A DNA stretch of 64,000 nt, from the NCBI GenBank assembly GCA_963702155.1, contig OY969717.1, forward strand, positions 1 through 64,000, read 5' to 3'. The notes under the pieces are model-generated. The model saw only the letters and a program-made list of their open reading frames with translations. It searched no databases and was not told where the DNA came from. Shown here piece after piece: positions 11,809 through 20,137 of the stretch (positions are counted from its first letter, which is position 1; each line of letters begins with the position of its first letter). The translations under genes were made by a program, and so were the position numbers. This stretch comes from G963702155 sp963702155. GTDB lineage: Bacteria; Pseudomonadota; Alphaproteobacteria; Micavibrionales; Micavibrionaceae.

Positions 11809-13383
11809 GGCGCGGGAGAAGAGATTCGCCTTAAATACCGCTATCTGGACTTACGCCGAAAGAAAATGCAAAAAAATATCCGCCTCCGGAATAATGTTAT
11901 CCGGTCCATGCGTCGAGCGTATGTACGCGCAAAGAGTTTCAGGAGTTTCAAACACCGATTTTAACCGCAAGCTCGCCCTGAAGGCGCGCGCGACTATCTT
12001 GTTCCATCACGTTTGCATCCGGGCAAATTCTATGCCTTGCCGCAAGCGCCACAACAATTTAAACAACTTTTCATGATGTCCGGCTTTGATAAATACTTCC
12101 AGATCGCGCCCTGTTTTCGTGACGAAGATGGCCGCGCCGACCGTTTGGCCGAATTCTACCAACTGGACGTGGAGATGAGCTTTGTAACCCAGCAAGACGT
12201 TCACGACACAATTCAGCCCGTTATCAAGGCGTATCTTCGAAAAGTTCGCGGACTTTACGGGCGAAAAACGTAAAGTCGACTGGCTTGATAATATTCGCTA
12301 TGAAGAGGCGATGCTTGAAATACGGCTCTGACAAGCCTGACTTACGTAATCCCCTTGAGATCGTGGATGTTACTGAGGTATTCGCACGTGACGATGTCGA
12401 ATTTAATGCCTTTAAAAATGTCATTAAAAATGGCGGCGTTGTCCGCGCTATCCGCGCTCCAAAGGTCGATGGCGTTTGTGAAACGTCCCAACCTCGTAGC
12501 TTTTTTGACAAACTCAATAGCTGGGCACAAGAGCCAGGGCGCGCCAGGCTTGGATATGTATATGTCTGACTGATCCATGGCTGGAGGCAAGCATGATAGT
12601 AATGGAAATTGGGATAAAAATATCATACCTGCAGCTGCTTTGAACGGGCCTATTGCAAAATTTCTATCCTACGAAGCGATAAAAAGATTGTTTGAAACAA
12701 GGCGCCGTGAAAAATTGCGATGCCATATTCTTCATCTGTAACAAAGAAATAGACGCCGCCAAATTGGCTGGCCTCGCCCGTGATGAAATTTGCGACGCTC
12801 TACCAGAAGGCGCACGAGGCCACACGCGAGCATGGCGTTTACAAATTCTGCTGGATCGTCGATTTCCCAATGTATGAAATGGACGAGACCACAGGCAAAA
12901 AATTGACTTCTCCCACAACCCGTTTTCCATGCCGCAAGGCGGGATGGACGCACTGCAAAGGCGAGGACCCGCATGATGTATACGCCTATCAATATGATTG
13001 CGTCTGTAATGGGTTTGAATTGGCCTCTGGTGCAATTCGTAACCATACACCGGAAATCATGGAGAAAGCCTTTGCAACTTGCCGGATACAATAAAGCCGA
13101 TCTTGAAAAGGAATTTGGCGGGATGTTAAAGCGATGCGATACGGCGCGCCGCCGCACGGCGGCCTGGCTTTTGGTTTGGACCGCATCGTCAATGCTTCTG
13201 GCTGACGAACCAAATTTGCGCGAAGTCTATGCATTCGTGATGAACGGTCAATATGAAGATCAAATGATGAATGCGCCCAGTCCGAGTATTGAACGGATAC
13301 AGCTCAAAGATTTGCACATCAAGCTCGACCTGCCAAAACCAAAAAACAGAGGCAGCGTAATATATTTTCGCACTAGTTTATAG
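11774..13383 (+). pseudogene. aspS: aspS, aspartyl-tRNA synthetase, 5'-truncated and frameshifted
   Basis: Class II aminoacyl-tRNA synthetase that charges tRNA-Asp (tRNA-Asn too in many alphaproteobacteria). Pieces in several frames give LPQAPQQFKQL, the motif 2 FRDEDGRADR, EFYQLDVEMSFVTQ, KYGSDKPDLRNP, the bacterial insertion domain with DFPMYEMDE, and motif 3 GLAFGLDRIV near 13,160. The order and spacing match bacterial-type AspRS. The first 120-140 residues (OB-fold anticodon-binding domain) are missing because the palindrome turns inside the gene. At least five indels break the frame. Since the enzyme is essential, these are almost certainly sequence errors and the full gene lies in unfolded genomic DNA not represented here. 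The end KLDLPKPKN followed by TAG is consistent with a normal C-terminus. Confidence 0.9.
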
Positions 13384-13462
13384 ATCTTAGATTTTTGTTG
13401 AAAAATATATGAATTTATCATAATAATATTTGGTGTTACATTTATTAAAGGCTTTTAGCTAC

Positions 13463-13656
13463 ACGAATAATGAAAAAACCAGTGAAAAAAATATGACTTA
13501 ATTGCTGATCAATTTAAATTAATGGCGGCAACTGCATTGGTGGCTACAACTTTACCTTACGCCCAAAAATTTACGCAAGAGATTTTGGAGCCGGACACAG
13601 TTACAGTAATCAAAAAGAACGGCGACACGACCGAAAAACTAGAGATAAGATTTTAG
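13463..13656 (+). pseudogene. 61-63 aa small protein, misread in this arm
   Basis: Right-arm counterpart of 9,951-10,136. The start is ACG instead of ATG, and the first 12 codons are disturbed. From LMAATALVATTLPYAQKF onward the frame is open to DTTEKLEIRF and TAG at 13,654-13,656. It lies 7 bases upstream of the 88 aa gene, so the two are probably co-transcribed. The protein is short, with one weak hydrophobic stretch that could be an anchor. No family recognised. Confidence 0.4.
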
Positions 13657-13662
13657 TATAAA

Positions 13663-13929
13663 ATGAGTATAAAGCTAGAAAATTTAAAAACACAGTTTAA
13701 ACAAGCAACACCCGGGCTGTTGACGGTAAGTATTTTTTCCGGCCTGATTCTTATGGGTGCGCAAAGACATGATAACGACCAAAACAGCGCCCCTGTTAAA
13801 ACGCCTAAAAGAGTGATTAAAATAGACCAAAAAACGCTCGAAACCCTGCAAAACACTAAAACCATTATTCAGGGCGAAGACACATTCCGGCTGGTACCTA
13901 AAAAAACATTCGAAAAGCTTGTTTATTAA
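13663..13929 (+). CDS. 88 aa small membrane-anchored protein, unknown
   Basis: Starts MSIKLENLKTQFKQA, then a single hydrophobic segment (about residues 17-32, GLLTVSIFSGLILMGAQ), then a soluble basic region rich in Lys and Thr ending FRLVPKKTFEKLVY. The layout suggests a single-pass inner-membrane protein with an outside domain of about 55 residues. It sits 7 bases after the 61 aa gene and 79 bases before the three-helix membrane protein, all on the plus strand downstream of aspS. I do not recognise a family. The reading is supported by the right arm only, since the left copy is frameshifted. Confidence 0.55.
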   Translation: MSIKLENLKTQFKQATPGLLTVSIFSGLILMGAQRHDNDQNSAPVKTPKRVIKIDQKTLETLQNTKTIIQGEDTFRLVPKKTFEKLVY

Positions 13930-14008
13930 GCTTGAAATTGTCTTCTCTTGAAACGCCATGCCATTATAAAGTATTCTATTTGAAAAAAGAGGATATTGGA
14001 TAATTATC

Positions 14009-14389
14009 ATGGCAACAAAAAACAGCATCAAGAACAATCAACTAAACCCGCAAAAGCCGGATACGGCAATTTTGATTTATATACTTGTACTGGCCTCACT
14101 TTTACTACCTGGTGTTACAGCTCTAATCGGTGCGGTATGGGCGTTTTTTGTCAAAGACGATGCTGACCCATGGCTACAATCCCATTATAGTTTTATTATA
14201 CGTACAGTTATAATTGTGATTGTATTTATATTTATCGGGTTTTTGGTAACATTGCCTTATATATTCTGGTTTGTTAGCGCAATATGGATGGGTATTCGCA
14301 TGGTAAAGGGGGCACTCGCGGCTAAAAATTATGAGCCGATTTATAATCCCAAAACTTTTCTCTTTCAAACAAAGCCACCAAAAAAATGA
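14009..14389 (+). CDS. Three-helix membrane protein, DUF4870/Tic20-like
   Basis: About 126 residues with three predicted membrane helices: ILIYILVLASLLLPGVTALIG, then RTVIIVIVFIFIGFLV running into a third helix ending FWFVSAIWM. Between helices 1 and 2 lies DPWLQSHYSFIIRT, the H-x-x-F-I-I-R-T pattern seen in small DUF4870-like membrane proteins. After helix 3 comes a basic stretch (GIRMVKGALAAKNYEPI). A related protein lies at 59,729-60,367. Function unknown. The C-terminus is uncertain: a seven-A run here gives KPPKK and a stop, while the six-A run in the mirror copy extends the protein by about 20 residues. Confidence 0.6.
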   Translation: MATKNSIKNNQLNPQKPDTAILIYILVLASLLLPGVTALIGAVWAFFVKDDADPWLQSHYSFIIRTVIIVIVFIFIGFLVTLPYIFWFVSAIWMGIRMVKGALAAKNYEPIYNPKTFLFQTKPPKK

Positions 14390-14507
14390 TGATATCCACT
14401 CAAAGTAGTAAAGCCCGATTAACCTTTTTAAAAAAGCGGATAGGAGATAAATAGCGCTTCTATAAAATGAAAACCGGAGCTTTACTTCTAGTGTAGGTTA
14501 ATGCCTG

Positions 14508-14540
14508 CCTTTTTTAGCTAAGGTTTAAATAGCTAAAAGG
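14508..14540. terminator. Bidirectional hairpin terminator between convergent genes
   Basis: CCTTTTTTAGCTA and TAGCTAAAAGG pair around the loop AGGTTTAAA, giving a stem that ends in T-rich sequence on both strands. It sits between the convergent ends of the three-helix membrane protein (plus) and the degenerate GGDEF gene (minus). The mirror copy at 9,070-9,103 keeps the pairing. Confidence 0.5.
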
Positions 14541-14616
14541 GTCTAGTAGGGGAGGGAAGTGACAGGCATTAAAAAGGGGAATTATACAAGCCTCATATTT
14601 TAAATCCTAAAATTTT

Positions 14617-15363
14617 TTATCCAAAAAGTGTATTAAATGTATCCTGCGGGCCATAAGTCTTTAATCCAAGACTTACATTTACAGGTATTTCAGTATCTTG
14701 AATGACAAAAGATAACTTATTTAGGCGCTGTGCCAATTTTTGTGCGCGTCCAACAATACGCTGGGCATTCGCATAAGGTAAAACCAGAACAAATTCGCCC
14801 GCTTTATGATGGGCGGCAAAATCCATATCGCGAATTTCGCCTTTTAAAATCTCGCCCATAAGTTTGAAACACGCCGTTTTTGCTTTTTCACCATGCGTGC
14901 AGCCCATTTTAAAAAGATTATCAATCTCGATTAAAATCAAAATGCCACCGCGCGATACTTTTTGATGATTTTTATCATCTTGGGTTATGTTTTCCCGTGC
15001 CATGCGCGCAATTTCGCGAGTAATATTTCGCTCTAACCCTAGCTTGTTGTAAATACCGCTATCTGGATCAATTGTCGCAAAACTTTTAAGGCGCGTGATA
15101 GAGCGATCTTGCTCTAGAATTCTGTCCTTGGCATGTAGTAGTTGTGAGCGAATGGACTGAAAAAAACTAAGCGCTTCTTTTTTGATCGCATCATCATAGC
15201 TATACCCGCTATCTTTATCTGCCGTACCGTTACGATATTGAAGCAAATCAAATATATCGGAATGACCATCGACAAATTGGTGTTCGCGACTAAGCTCTAT
15301 AGCGGCGCCCCCGTCATTAGCCATAAGGGTGTTGTAATCTAGGTTTTTATAATCCGCCGTCAT
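14617..15363 (-). CDS. Degenerate GGDEF-domain protein
   Basis: A 248 aa cytoplasmic protein. Residues 1-85 form a helical N-terminal region of unknown type. From about residue 90 it follows the diguanylate cyclase fold: DPDSGIYNKLGLER (usual D-x-L-T-G-L-x-N-R), ILILIEIDNLFKMG (usual D-x-D-x-F-K), then KAGEF at 187-191 in place of GGDEF, and a closing VNVSLGLKTYG. Loss of both glycines and the acidic residue of the signature, plus Cys/Thr/His where DHFK is expected, argues against c-di-GMP synthesis. A GTP- or c-di-GMP-sensing or scaffold role is possible. It lies divergently upstream of eipB, divK and the true cyclase pleD. The start is supported by GCGGAG just upstream. Confidence 0.7.
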   Translation of the reverse strand: MTADYKNLDYNTLMANDGGAAIELSREHQFVDGHSDIFDLLQYRNGTADKDSGYSYDDAIKKEALSFFQSIRSQLLHAKDRILEQDRSITRLKSFATIDPDSGIYNKLGLERNITREIARMARENITQDDKNHQKVSRGGILILIEIDNLFKMGCTHGEKAKTACFKLMGEILKGEIRDMDFAAHHKAGEFVLVLPYANAQRIVGRAQKLAQRLNKLSFVIQDTEIPVNVSLGLKTYGPQDTFNTLFG

Positions 15364-15762
15364 ATGTTCGGCTCCGCATAGTTAAAATAAATGATAAAAC
15401 TTAACTTGCGAATACTGTGCCAGATTTAATTCTTTAAAATTATTATTTAAAACAATGCCTTGGCGTAATATTTTTAAAAATCGGTATAAGGCAAATATTG
15501 CTTAAATATGAAAAATAGGGATATTTTTTCCTATTCCTATACTTTCTGCCACGCGAAAATCCAATATCAACGCAAAATAAAATTCAGAATTTAAAAATTC
15601 ACACCAAGATGAGCGTCCTTTAAGAAACATATGATCCATGTTAAAAATAATTATGCCTCTATATTTGAAAAAATAGAATATATTAACAATTGATACTTAT
15701 AGTAATAAAGAAATGTACATAGCGCACATTGAAAATCTTAAAAACTCCAATAAAGCATTCCT
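15364..15762. other. AT-rich divergent intergenic region
   Basis: About 400 bases between the divergent degenerate GGDEF gene and eipB. Very AT-rich with long A and T runs. Both promoters must lie here, but I see no convincing -35/-10 pair, operator repeat or small open frame. The mirror region (7,860-8,250) differs at many bases, so fine motif reading is unsafe. Confidence 0.5.
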
Positions 15763-16638
15763 ATGAAAATGAAATTAAATCTTAAAATTACAACTCTTCT
15801 GGCTATATGTATGATGACGATGCCCTCTATTACAGAGGCAAAAATATTGGATTTAAAAGCCGCAGCGCAGAAGGCTGGCTTGGCACCCCATAAGGCTTTA
15901 TATGATATAGAATTAAAAAATAAGAAAAGCGGCTCTCAAATTGTAAACATATACGGTCAAATGTTTTATGAATGGAAACCGGCCTGCGAGGCTTGGGAAG
16001 CCAATCACCGTTTCGACCTGACATATGAATACGCCGATACACCGCCCATGCGCGTTACCAGCCAATTTACAACCTATGAGGATTTTTCCGCTGATGTAAT
16101 GAATTTTTCGTCACAGCGCAAACGAGATGGTGCAGTGTATGAGGAAATTCGCGGACATGCAGAAATCGCGGATGGTTTGGGTGGTAAGGCTATTTATAAC
16201 ATTCCATACGATCTAACCTATGCCTTACCTGATAACACACATTTTCCTATCCGTCATACAGTCGAAATTTTAAAAACTATAAACGAAGGCAAAAAATTCT
16301 ATAGCGCGGTGGTTTTTGATGGCAGTGATGAAAAAGGCCCTGTAGAAATGAACGCCTTCATCGGTAAACCCGCAGATAAGCAAATATTTGATGATAATGC
16401 GCAAATTGATAAATCATTATTAGAGGCTAAAGCCTTAAACGTAAGAATTGCCGCATTCCCTCTATCCGAGCCATCTTCGACGGCAGAATATGAAATGTCT
16501 CTGGTGCTTCATAAAAACGGCATCATTTCTGATATGGTGATTGAATATAAAGATTTTTCAGTCCGCCAAAGCCTAAAAGCTTTAGAGCCGGTTGCATCTT
16601 TTTGCGAAAATAACATACCCTCTATAAAAACCCCATAA
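15763..16638 (+). CDS. eipB: EipB-family (DUF1849) periplasmic envelope protein
   Basis: A 291 aa protein with an N-terminal signal peptide (hydrophobic 9-24, likely cut after TEA, residue 26). The mature part carries DUF1849 landmarks: APHKALYDIEL, SGSQIVNIYGQMFYEW, RFDLTYEYADTPPMRVTSQF, DGAVYEEIRG, FPIRHTVEIL and KKFYSAVVFDGSDEKGP. EipB, known in Brucella, is a periplasmic beta-spiral protein needed for cell-envelope integrity. It has a conserved disulfide, and here Cys75 and Cys281 sit at matching ends of the protein. The gene lies upstream of divK and in the same direction, 95 bases apart, so shared transcription is possible. Family assignment is firm; the cellular role here is by analogy. 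Confidence 0.8.
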   Translation: MKMKLNLKITTLLAICMMTMPSITEAKILDLKAAAQKAGLAPHKALYDIELKNKKSGSQIVNIYGQMFYEWKPACEAWEANHRFDLTYEYADTPPMRVTSQFTTYEDFSADVMNFSSQRKRDGAVYEEIRGHAEIADGLGGKAIYNIPYDLTYALPDNTHFPIRHTVEILKTINEGKKFYSAVVFDGSDEKGPVEMNAFIGKPADKQIFDDNAQIDKSLLEAKALNVRIAAFPLSEPSSTAEYEMSLVLHKNGIISDMVIEYKDFSVRQSLKALEPVASFCENNIPSIKTP

Positions 16639-16733
16639 ATGTGGTAAGCTTTTCTTTGGTATTTGTATAATAAACACATATAAAAAGCCGCTTGATATTG
16701 AATTAGAAATTAAAAGATAAAGATTTGAAATAT

Positions 16734-17195
16734 ATGAGTAAAAAAGTTCTGATTGTTGAAGATAACGAGCTAAATATGAAATTATTTCATGATTTACTTG
16801 AGGCATATAAAATTGGAACCGTCCAAACCAGTGATGGCAACAAGGTTTTAGGCCTTGCACGCAAGCATAACCCCGATCTTATTTTAATGGATATACAACT
16901 GCCTGAGGTCTCTGGCCTGGATGTAACAAAATGGCTAAAAGATGATGAGGATTTGAAGCATATCCCTGTCATCGCTGTAACCGCCTTTGCCATGAAAGGG
17001 GACGAACAGAAAATTAGAGAGGGTGGATGCGAAGATTATATCTCAAAACCAATTTCTGTCGGGTCTTTTATGGAGGTGGTAAACAAATATCTTACCGAAG
17101 ATAAAGGAAAGAAAAATCAGAAAAACGAGACGGAAAACGAGCCGCATAAAACACCAAAAAAAAACCTCAGGAATAAGAAAAATAAAATAGGGTGA
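16734..17195 (+). CDS. divK: DivK single-domain response regulator
   Basis: A receiver-only protein of 153 aa from MSKKVLIVEDN. Acidic pocket Glu9-Asp10, phospho-acceptor Asp53 in LILMDIQLPEVSG, the Thr in AVTAFAMKGDE and Lys in YISKPI are all in place. In alphaproteobacteria DivK shuttles phosphate and binds the kinases PleC and DivJ and the CckA-controlling DivL, setting cell polarity and cell-cycle timing. It precedes pleD by 49 bases, the standard divK-pleD pair. Unusual is a tail of about 30 residues after the receiver (from EDKGKKNQKN to NKKNKIG), very rich in Lys and Asn, absent from the 125 aa Caulobacter protein. An earlier ATG three codons upstream exists, but MSKK fits the family better. 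Confidence 0.9.
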   Translation: MSKKVLIVEDNELNMKLFHDLLEAYKIGTVQTSDGNKVLGLARKHNPDLILMDIQLPEVSGLDVTKWLKDDEDLKHIPVIAVTAFAMKGDEQKIREGGCEDYISKPISVGSFMEVVNKYLTEDKGKKNQKNETENEPHKTPKKNLRNKKNKIG

Positions 17196-17244
17196 AGACT
17201 TTTTTTAAAAAAGGTCAAAAATAAAAAAAGAACAGGGAAAATAT

Positions 17245-18681
17245 ATGTCCGCAAGGATTTTAGTCGTTGATGACATTCTGCCAAACGTAAAATTGCTCGA
17301 AGCCAAATTAAGCGCGCAGTATTATGATGTACTGACGGCTCAGAACGGTCAGGAAGCATTGGAAAAGGTCGAACGCGAAAGCCCGGATCTTATTTTGCTG
17401 GATGTAATGATGCCAGGCATGGATGGTTTTGAGGTATGCCGCCGGTTAAAGGCAAATCCCAAATATGCACATATTCCTATTGTTATGGTTACCGCCTTAA
17501 CAGATACACAAGATAAAGTGACAGGTTTGGAAGCCGGTGCCGATGATTTTTTGAGCAAGCCCATAAATGATACGGCACTTATGGCGCGTGTCCGGTCGCT
17601 TATACGTTTGAAAATGGCGCTCGATGAATGGCGTGTACGTGAAAATACCGCAAACCAGCTCGGTGTTGTCGAAGAAGTCACAAGCGTTATGAAGGAATCA
17701 TGTACCGCCGCCCGCATCTTGGTGGTTGAAGATCAGGGTTTTGAACAAAAGAAAATCGCAAACGCCCTCGCAGTTGATAATGATATAGTTGAAATTGCAT
17801 CAAATGGCACAGATGCGATAGAGAAAAGTGCCAAAAATAACTATGATCTACTGCTTATAAGTCTCAATTTAGAAAACGAAGACGGTCTACGCCTTGCGTC
17901 TCATTTCAAATCTAACGAGAGAACACGCGGCGTTCCTATTATTATGATGGGTGAAGAGCCTGACATGGGCAAAATTGTTCAGGGACTGGATATCGGTATA
18001 CATGATTATATTCTTAGGCCAATGGACCGCAATGAACTACTGGCGCGCGCACGCACTCAAATCAAGCGTAAGCGCTTTCAGGAATCCTTGCGCTCCAATT
18101 ACGAGGTGAGTTTGTCTATGGCGCTTACCGATTCTCTTACCGGCCTTCATAATCGCCGGTATCTGGAAGTGCATTTGGAAAAGCTAATCGAACGAAATCA
18201 AATGAGCCAAAAATCACTCGCAATTCTTATGCTCGATATTGATCATTTTAAGGCCGTAAATGATACATATGGCCACGCGGTCGGCGATGAAATTTTGCAA
18301 AAATTTGCCATCCGGATGAAGGATAATTTACGTGCGCTTGATCTTGTCGTGCGCCTCGGCGGGGAGGAGTTTGTTGCCATTTTACCTGATGTTACCGAAG
18401 GGCGCGCCCATATGGTGGCCGAGCGCCTACGCCGCGGTATCGCCGAAAAACCATTTACCTGCAAAGCACCCGAAGGCGAGCTCGAAATTACAACCTCAAT
18501 CGGCGCACTTATAGTCCGCTCCAAAAAACATCCTGTCGAAGACGTGCTGGAGCGCGCGGATAAATGCTTGTATAAAGCCAAGGAAGAGGGGCGAAATTGC
18601 GTCATTTTTGAACGCAAAGGCAAACTCAATCCCGAAGATTACAAACCACAATCAAGACCATTTATTAAGGCCAATCATTAA
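17245..18681 (+). CDS. pleD: PleD diguanylate cyclase response regulator
   Basis: A 478 aa protein: receiver 1 (residues 3-120, Asp53 in LILLDVMMPGMDG), receiver 2 (about 150-270) in which the acceptor position reads LLLISLNLENEDG with no Asp, and a GGDEF cyclase domain (about 300-460). The active motif is GGEEF at 372-376, and the product-inhibition site RxxD is R363-A-L-D366. This matches Caulobacter PleD, where phosphorylation of receiver 1 drives dimerisation through the adaptor receiver and makes c-di-GMP at the developing pole. Downstream of divK; ends 16 bases from the convergent small gene. Catalysis and feedback control are expected to be intact. Confidence 0.95.
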   Translation: MSARILVVDDILPNVKLLEAKLSAQYYDVLTAQNGQEALEKVERESPDLILLDVMMPGMDGFEVCRRLKANPKYAHIPIVMVTALTDTQDKVTGLEAGADDFLSKPINDTALMARVRSLIRLKMALDEWRVRENTANQLGVVEEVTSVMKESCTAARILVVEDQGFEQKKIANALAVDNDIVEIASNGTDAIEKSAKNNYDLLLISLNLENEDGLRLASHFKSNERTRGVPIIMMGEEPDMGKIVQGLDIGIHDYILRPMDRNELLARARTQIKRKRFQESLRSNYEVSLSMALTDSLTGLHNRRYLEVHLEKLIERNQMSQKSLAILMLDIDHFKAVNDTYGHAVGDEILQKFAIRMKDNLRALDLVVRLGGEEFVAILPDVTEGRAHMVAERLRRGIAEKPFTCKAPEGELEITTSIGALIVRSKKHPVEDVLERADKCLYKAKEEGRNCVIFERKGKLNPEDYKPQSRPFIKANH

Positions 18682-18697
18682 ACGATACAGCTCGCTC

Positions 18698-18927
18698 TTA
18701 TTTCTCCGGCGGCGGCATACCCAAACTATCTGCCTGTTCCCACTCTATTCTCTCGAAAGCAGGGGCGGGGTTCACATTAGTGGCATCATAGTCGTTTACA
18801 AAATTTTCAAACTTATTCTTTACCCAATCTGTAGTGTAAGGACTAAGTGAACCAATAATGAATGATACTGCCGCAAATCAAGTGACGCGCGTTTATAAAG
18901 TTTTGATTTACTTAAATTATCTTTCAT
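18698..18927 (-). pseudogene. Frameshifted small membrane-protein gene
   Basis: ATG at 18,927 opens MKDNLSKSKLYKRASLD. After one frame change the sequence continues as FAAVSFIIGSLSPYTTDW (a likely single membrane helix), KNKFENFVNDYDATN and FERIEWEQADSLGMPPPEK with a stop at 18,698. The total of 230 bases is one short of 77 codons. The second piece has no start codon of its own and looks like real protein, so I infer one gene with a missing base. The same break appears in the mirror copy. It lies 10 bases after the 64 aa gene, in the same direction. Function unknown. Confidence 0.45.
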
Positions 18928-18937
18928 AAAATCAGGA

Positions 18938-19132
18938 TTACTCAGGCGGATAAATTTTTTCTAATTTCTCTTTTATTTCTTCTGATTTGTGTCCTGATTT
19001 CCCAAGCTCTTCTGTAACAACAGGATAAAATGAAGAATTGTCAAGACCAACAGTTTTTAAAGCTTCTTGAAACGCTGTAGTTGTCGCTTTTCTGTAAATA
19101 TCTTGAATAGTGGCACCTTTTTTCTCACTCAT
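18938..19132 (-). CDS. 64 aa small acidic/basic protein, unknown
   Basis: Starts MSEKKGATIQDIYRKA behind a strong AAAGGAGAT site seven bases from the ATG, so translation is likely efficient. The rest is predicted helical and highly charged, with no membrane segment, no cysteines and no signal peptide; the end is KLEKIYPPE. It lies between the rpmG terminator and the frameshifted small gene, so it probably has its own promoter. I do not recognise a family. Both arms of the palindrome give the same protein, which supports the reading. Confidence 0.6.
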   Translation of the reverse strand: MSEKKGATIQDIYRKATTTAFQEALKTVGLDNSSFYPVVTEELGKSGHKSEEIKEKLEKIYPPE

Positions 19133-19192
19133 AAGCTATCTCCTTTATAATAAAGCCCAAGAATATGGTTAAAACATGCACAGATCAACAGA

Positions 19193-19220
19193 AAACGCCC
19201 GAACCATAAGGCGGGCGTTT
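19193..19220 (-). terminator. Rho-independent terminator after rpmG
   Basis: On the minus strand AAACGCCCG pairs with CGGGCGTTT (nine perfect pairs) around a ten-base loop and is followed by TTCTGTT. It lies about 40 bases past the rpmG stop codon. The other strand is followed by ATTAAAAAATTTT, so it may also work in reverse. The left-arm copy near 4,417-4,443 keeps most of the stem. Confidence 0.75.
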
Positions 19221-19258
19221 ATTAAAAAATTTTAAAACAAATGAGGCTAAAAAGAAAA

Positions 19259-19462
19259 TTAATTCTTCTTGCTTGGCGGCATTTTCTTCTCAACAAACCA
19301 TACATGCGCGCCGCGATTCCCTGTCTCGGGGTGAGTCGCCCATGGGTCGTATTTTTTCTTCTTAATCTTATATTCCGCGCGTGTGCTGCGTTTGGCGTAG
19401 TAACGAAATCCTGTTCCGGCTTCGCTCTCTAATCTAACTTTAACGGATGAACCTTTTGCCAT
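19259..19462 (-). CDS. rpmG: 50S ribosomal protein L33
   Basis: A 67 aa basic protein of the large ribosomal subunit. The family pattern is clear in VKVRLESEAGTGFRYYAKR and KIKKKKYDPWA. It has no CxxC zinc pairs, so it is the zinc-free form. At 67 residues it is about a dozen longer than the usual 55; the extra part is GNRGAHVWFVEKKMPPS near the C-terminus. Placement after divK-pleD, in the opposite direction, recalls the divK-pleD-rpmG neighbourhood of other alphaproteobacteria. A good AGGAGATAAGAA site precedes the ATG and a strong terminator follows. Confidence 0.85.
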   Translation of the reverse strand: MAKGSSVKVRLESEAGTGFRYYAKRSTRAEYKIKKKKYDPWATHPETGNRGAHVWFVEKKMPPSKKN

Positions 19463-19529
19463 TTCTTATCTCCTAATGTCCGACGACCCGTTTTATCGGA
19501 TATTTGCGCACTATTGTCAAGGATTTATC

Positions 19530-20123
19530 TCAAGATTTATTATCTTTTAGCCATTGTAAGCGCCTTTGATCCGGTAAGTGAGAAAATGAAAAATGTTCAA
19601 ACCGAATATCAAAACCATCTCCATCGGGGCAAGCCGCCATAACGCCAACTTCAACAGGTGAGTGATCTGGAAAATAAGCGAGCCTGTATAAGCTATAATC
19701 TTTGCCATTTCTAGAATAGTAAAGCTCAACCGCATCAAGCTTTCTTATTACCTTTATCCAAATATCTTTAACGTCTTTCGAAAGCGGCTGAACACTCCAG
19801 TCACTAAACTGATGCGTGACAACGGCACTTAGATTATATTGATCATCTACGTATTCTATACCGGCCTTGATCCAAGTTGTTTCATTTTTTCTGATCATAA
19901 GACCGGCTTGATCGTAGCGATTAGCATATGACCCTGTAATCTTTACAGAAACCTCAAACTCCCCACCTGCAAGCAGAGAATAGAAAGGGCCATCGTCAAC
20001 CGTAAACCCGTAATGTGTTTTGCGCCAAAAATCTGTTTTAGGCGTAACAAACATGGTGATAGTTCCATCATCCTCGATATCCCATTTCTTAGGTTCGTTA
20101 AACCATCGCATTTGAGAGCCCAT
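19530..20123 (-). CDS. DUF1349 family protein
   Basis: A 197 aa soluble protein with a concanavalin-like beta-sandwich pattern: MRWFNEPKKWDIEDDG, FWRKTHYGFTVDDGPF, SYANRYDQAGLMIRKNE, WIKAGIEYVDDQYNLSAVVT, WIKVIRKLDAVELYYSRNG and VGVMAACPDGDGFDIRFEHF. These are the landmarks of DUF1349, whose yeast relative was described as a regulator of enolase; the bacterial role is unknown, and carbohydrate binding is a guess from the fold. It starts 14 bases after the rnr stop, behind GGAAG, so it is probably the second gene of an rnr transcript. Confidence 0.8.
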   Translation of the reverse strand: MGSQMRWFNEPKKWDIEDDGTITMFVTPKTDFWRKTHYGFTVDDGPFYSLLAGGEFEVSVKITGSYANRYDQAGLMIRKNETTWIKAGIEYVDDQYNLSAVVTHQFSDWSVQPLSKDVKDIWIKVIRKLDAVELYYSRNGKDYSLYRLAYFPDHSPVEVGVMAACPDGDGFDIRFEHFSFSHLPDQRRLQWLKDNKS

Positions 20124-20137
20124 AAGTCTTCCTGCTA

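Noticed and set aside
11774..13383. Programmed frameshifting in aspS or topA
   Set aside because: Many shifts at unrelated sites, differing between the two aspS copies, fit sequencing error and not a regulated event.
14499..14571. Nine-base inverted repeat TAATGCCTG/CAGGCATTA as a terminator
   Set aside because: Arms are about 55 bases apart and the second arm is not present in the mirror copy, so it may be a read error. The inner hairpin at 14,508-14,540 is better supported.
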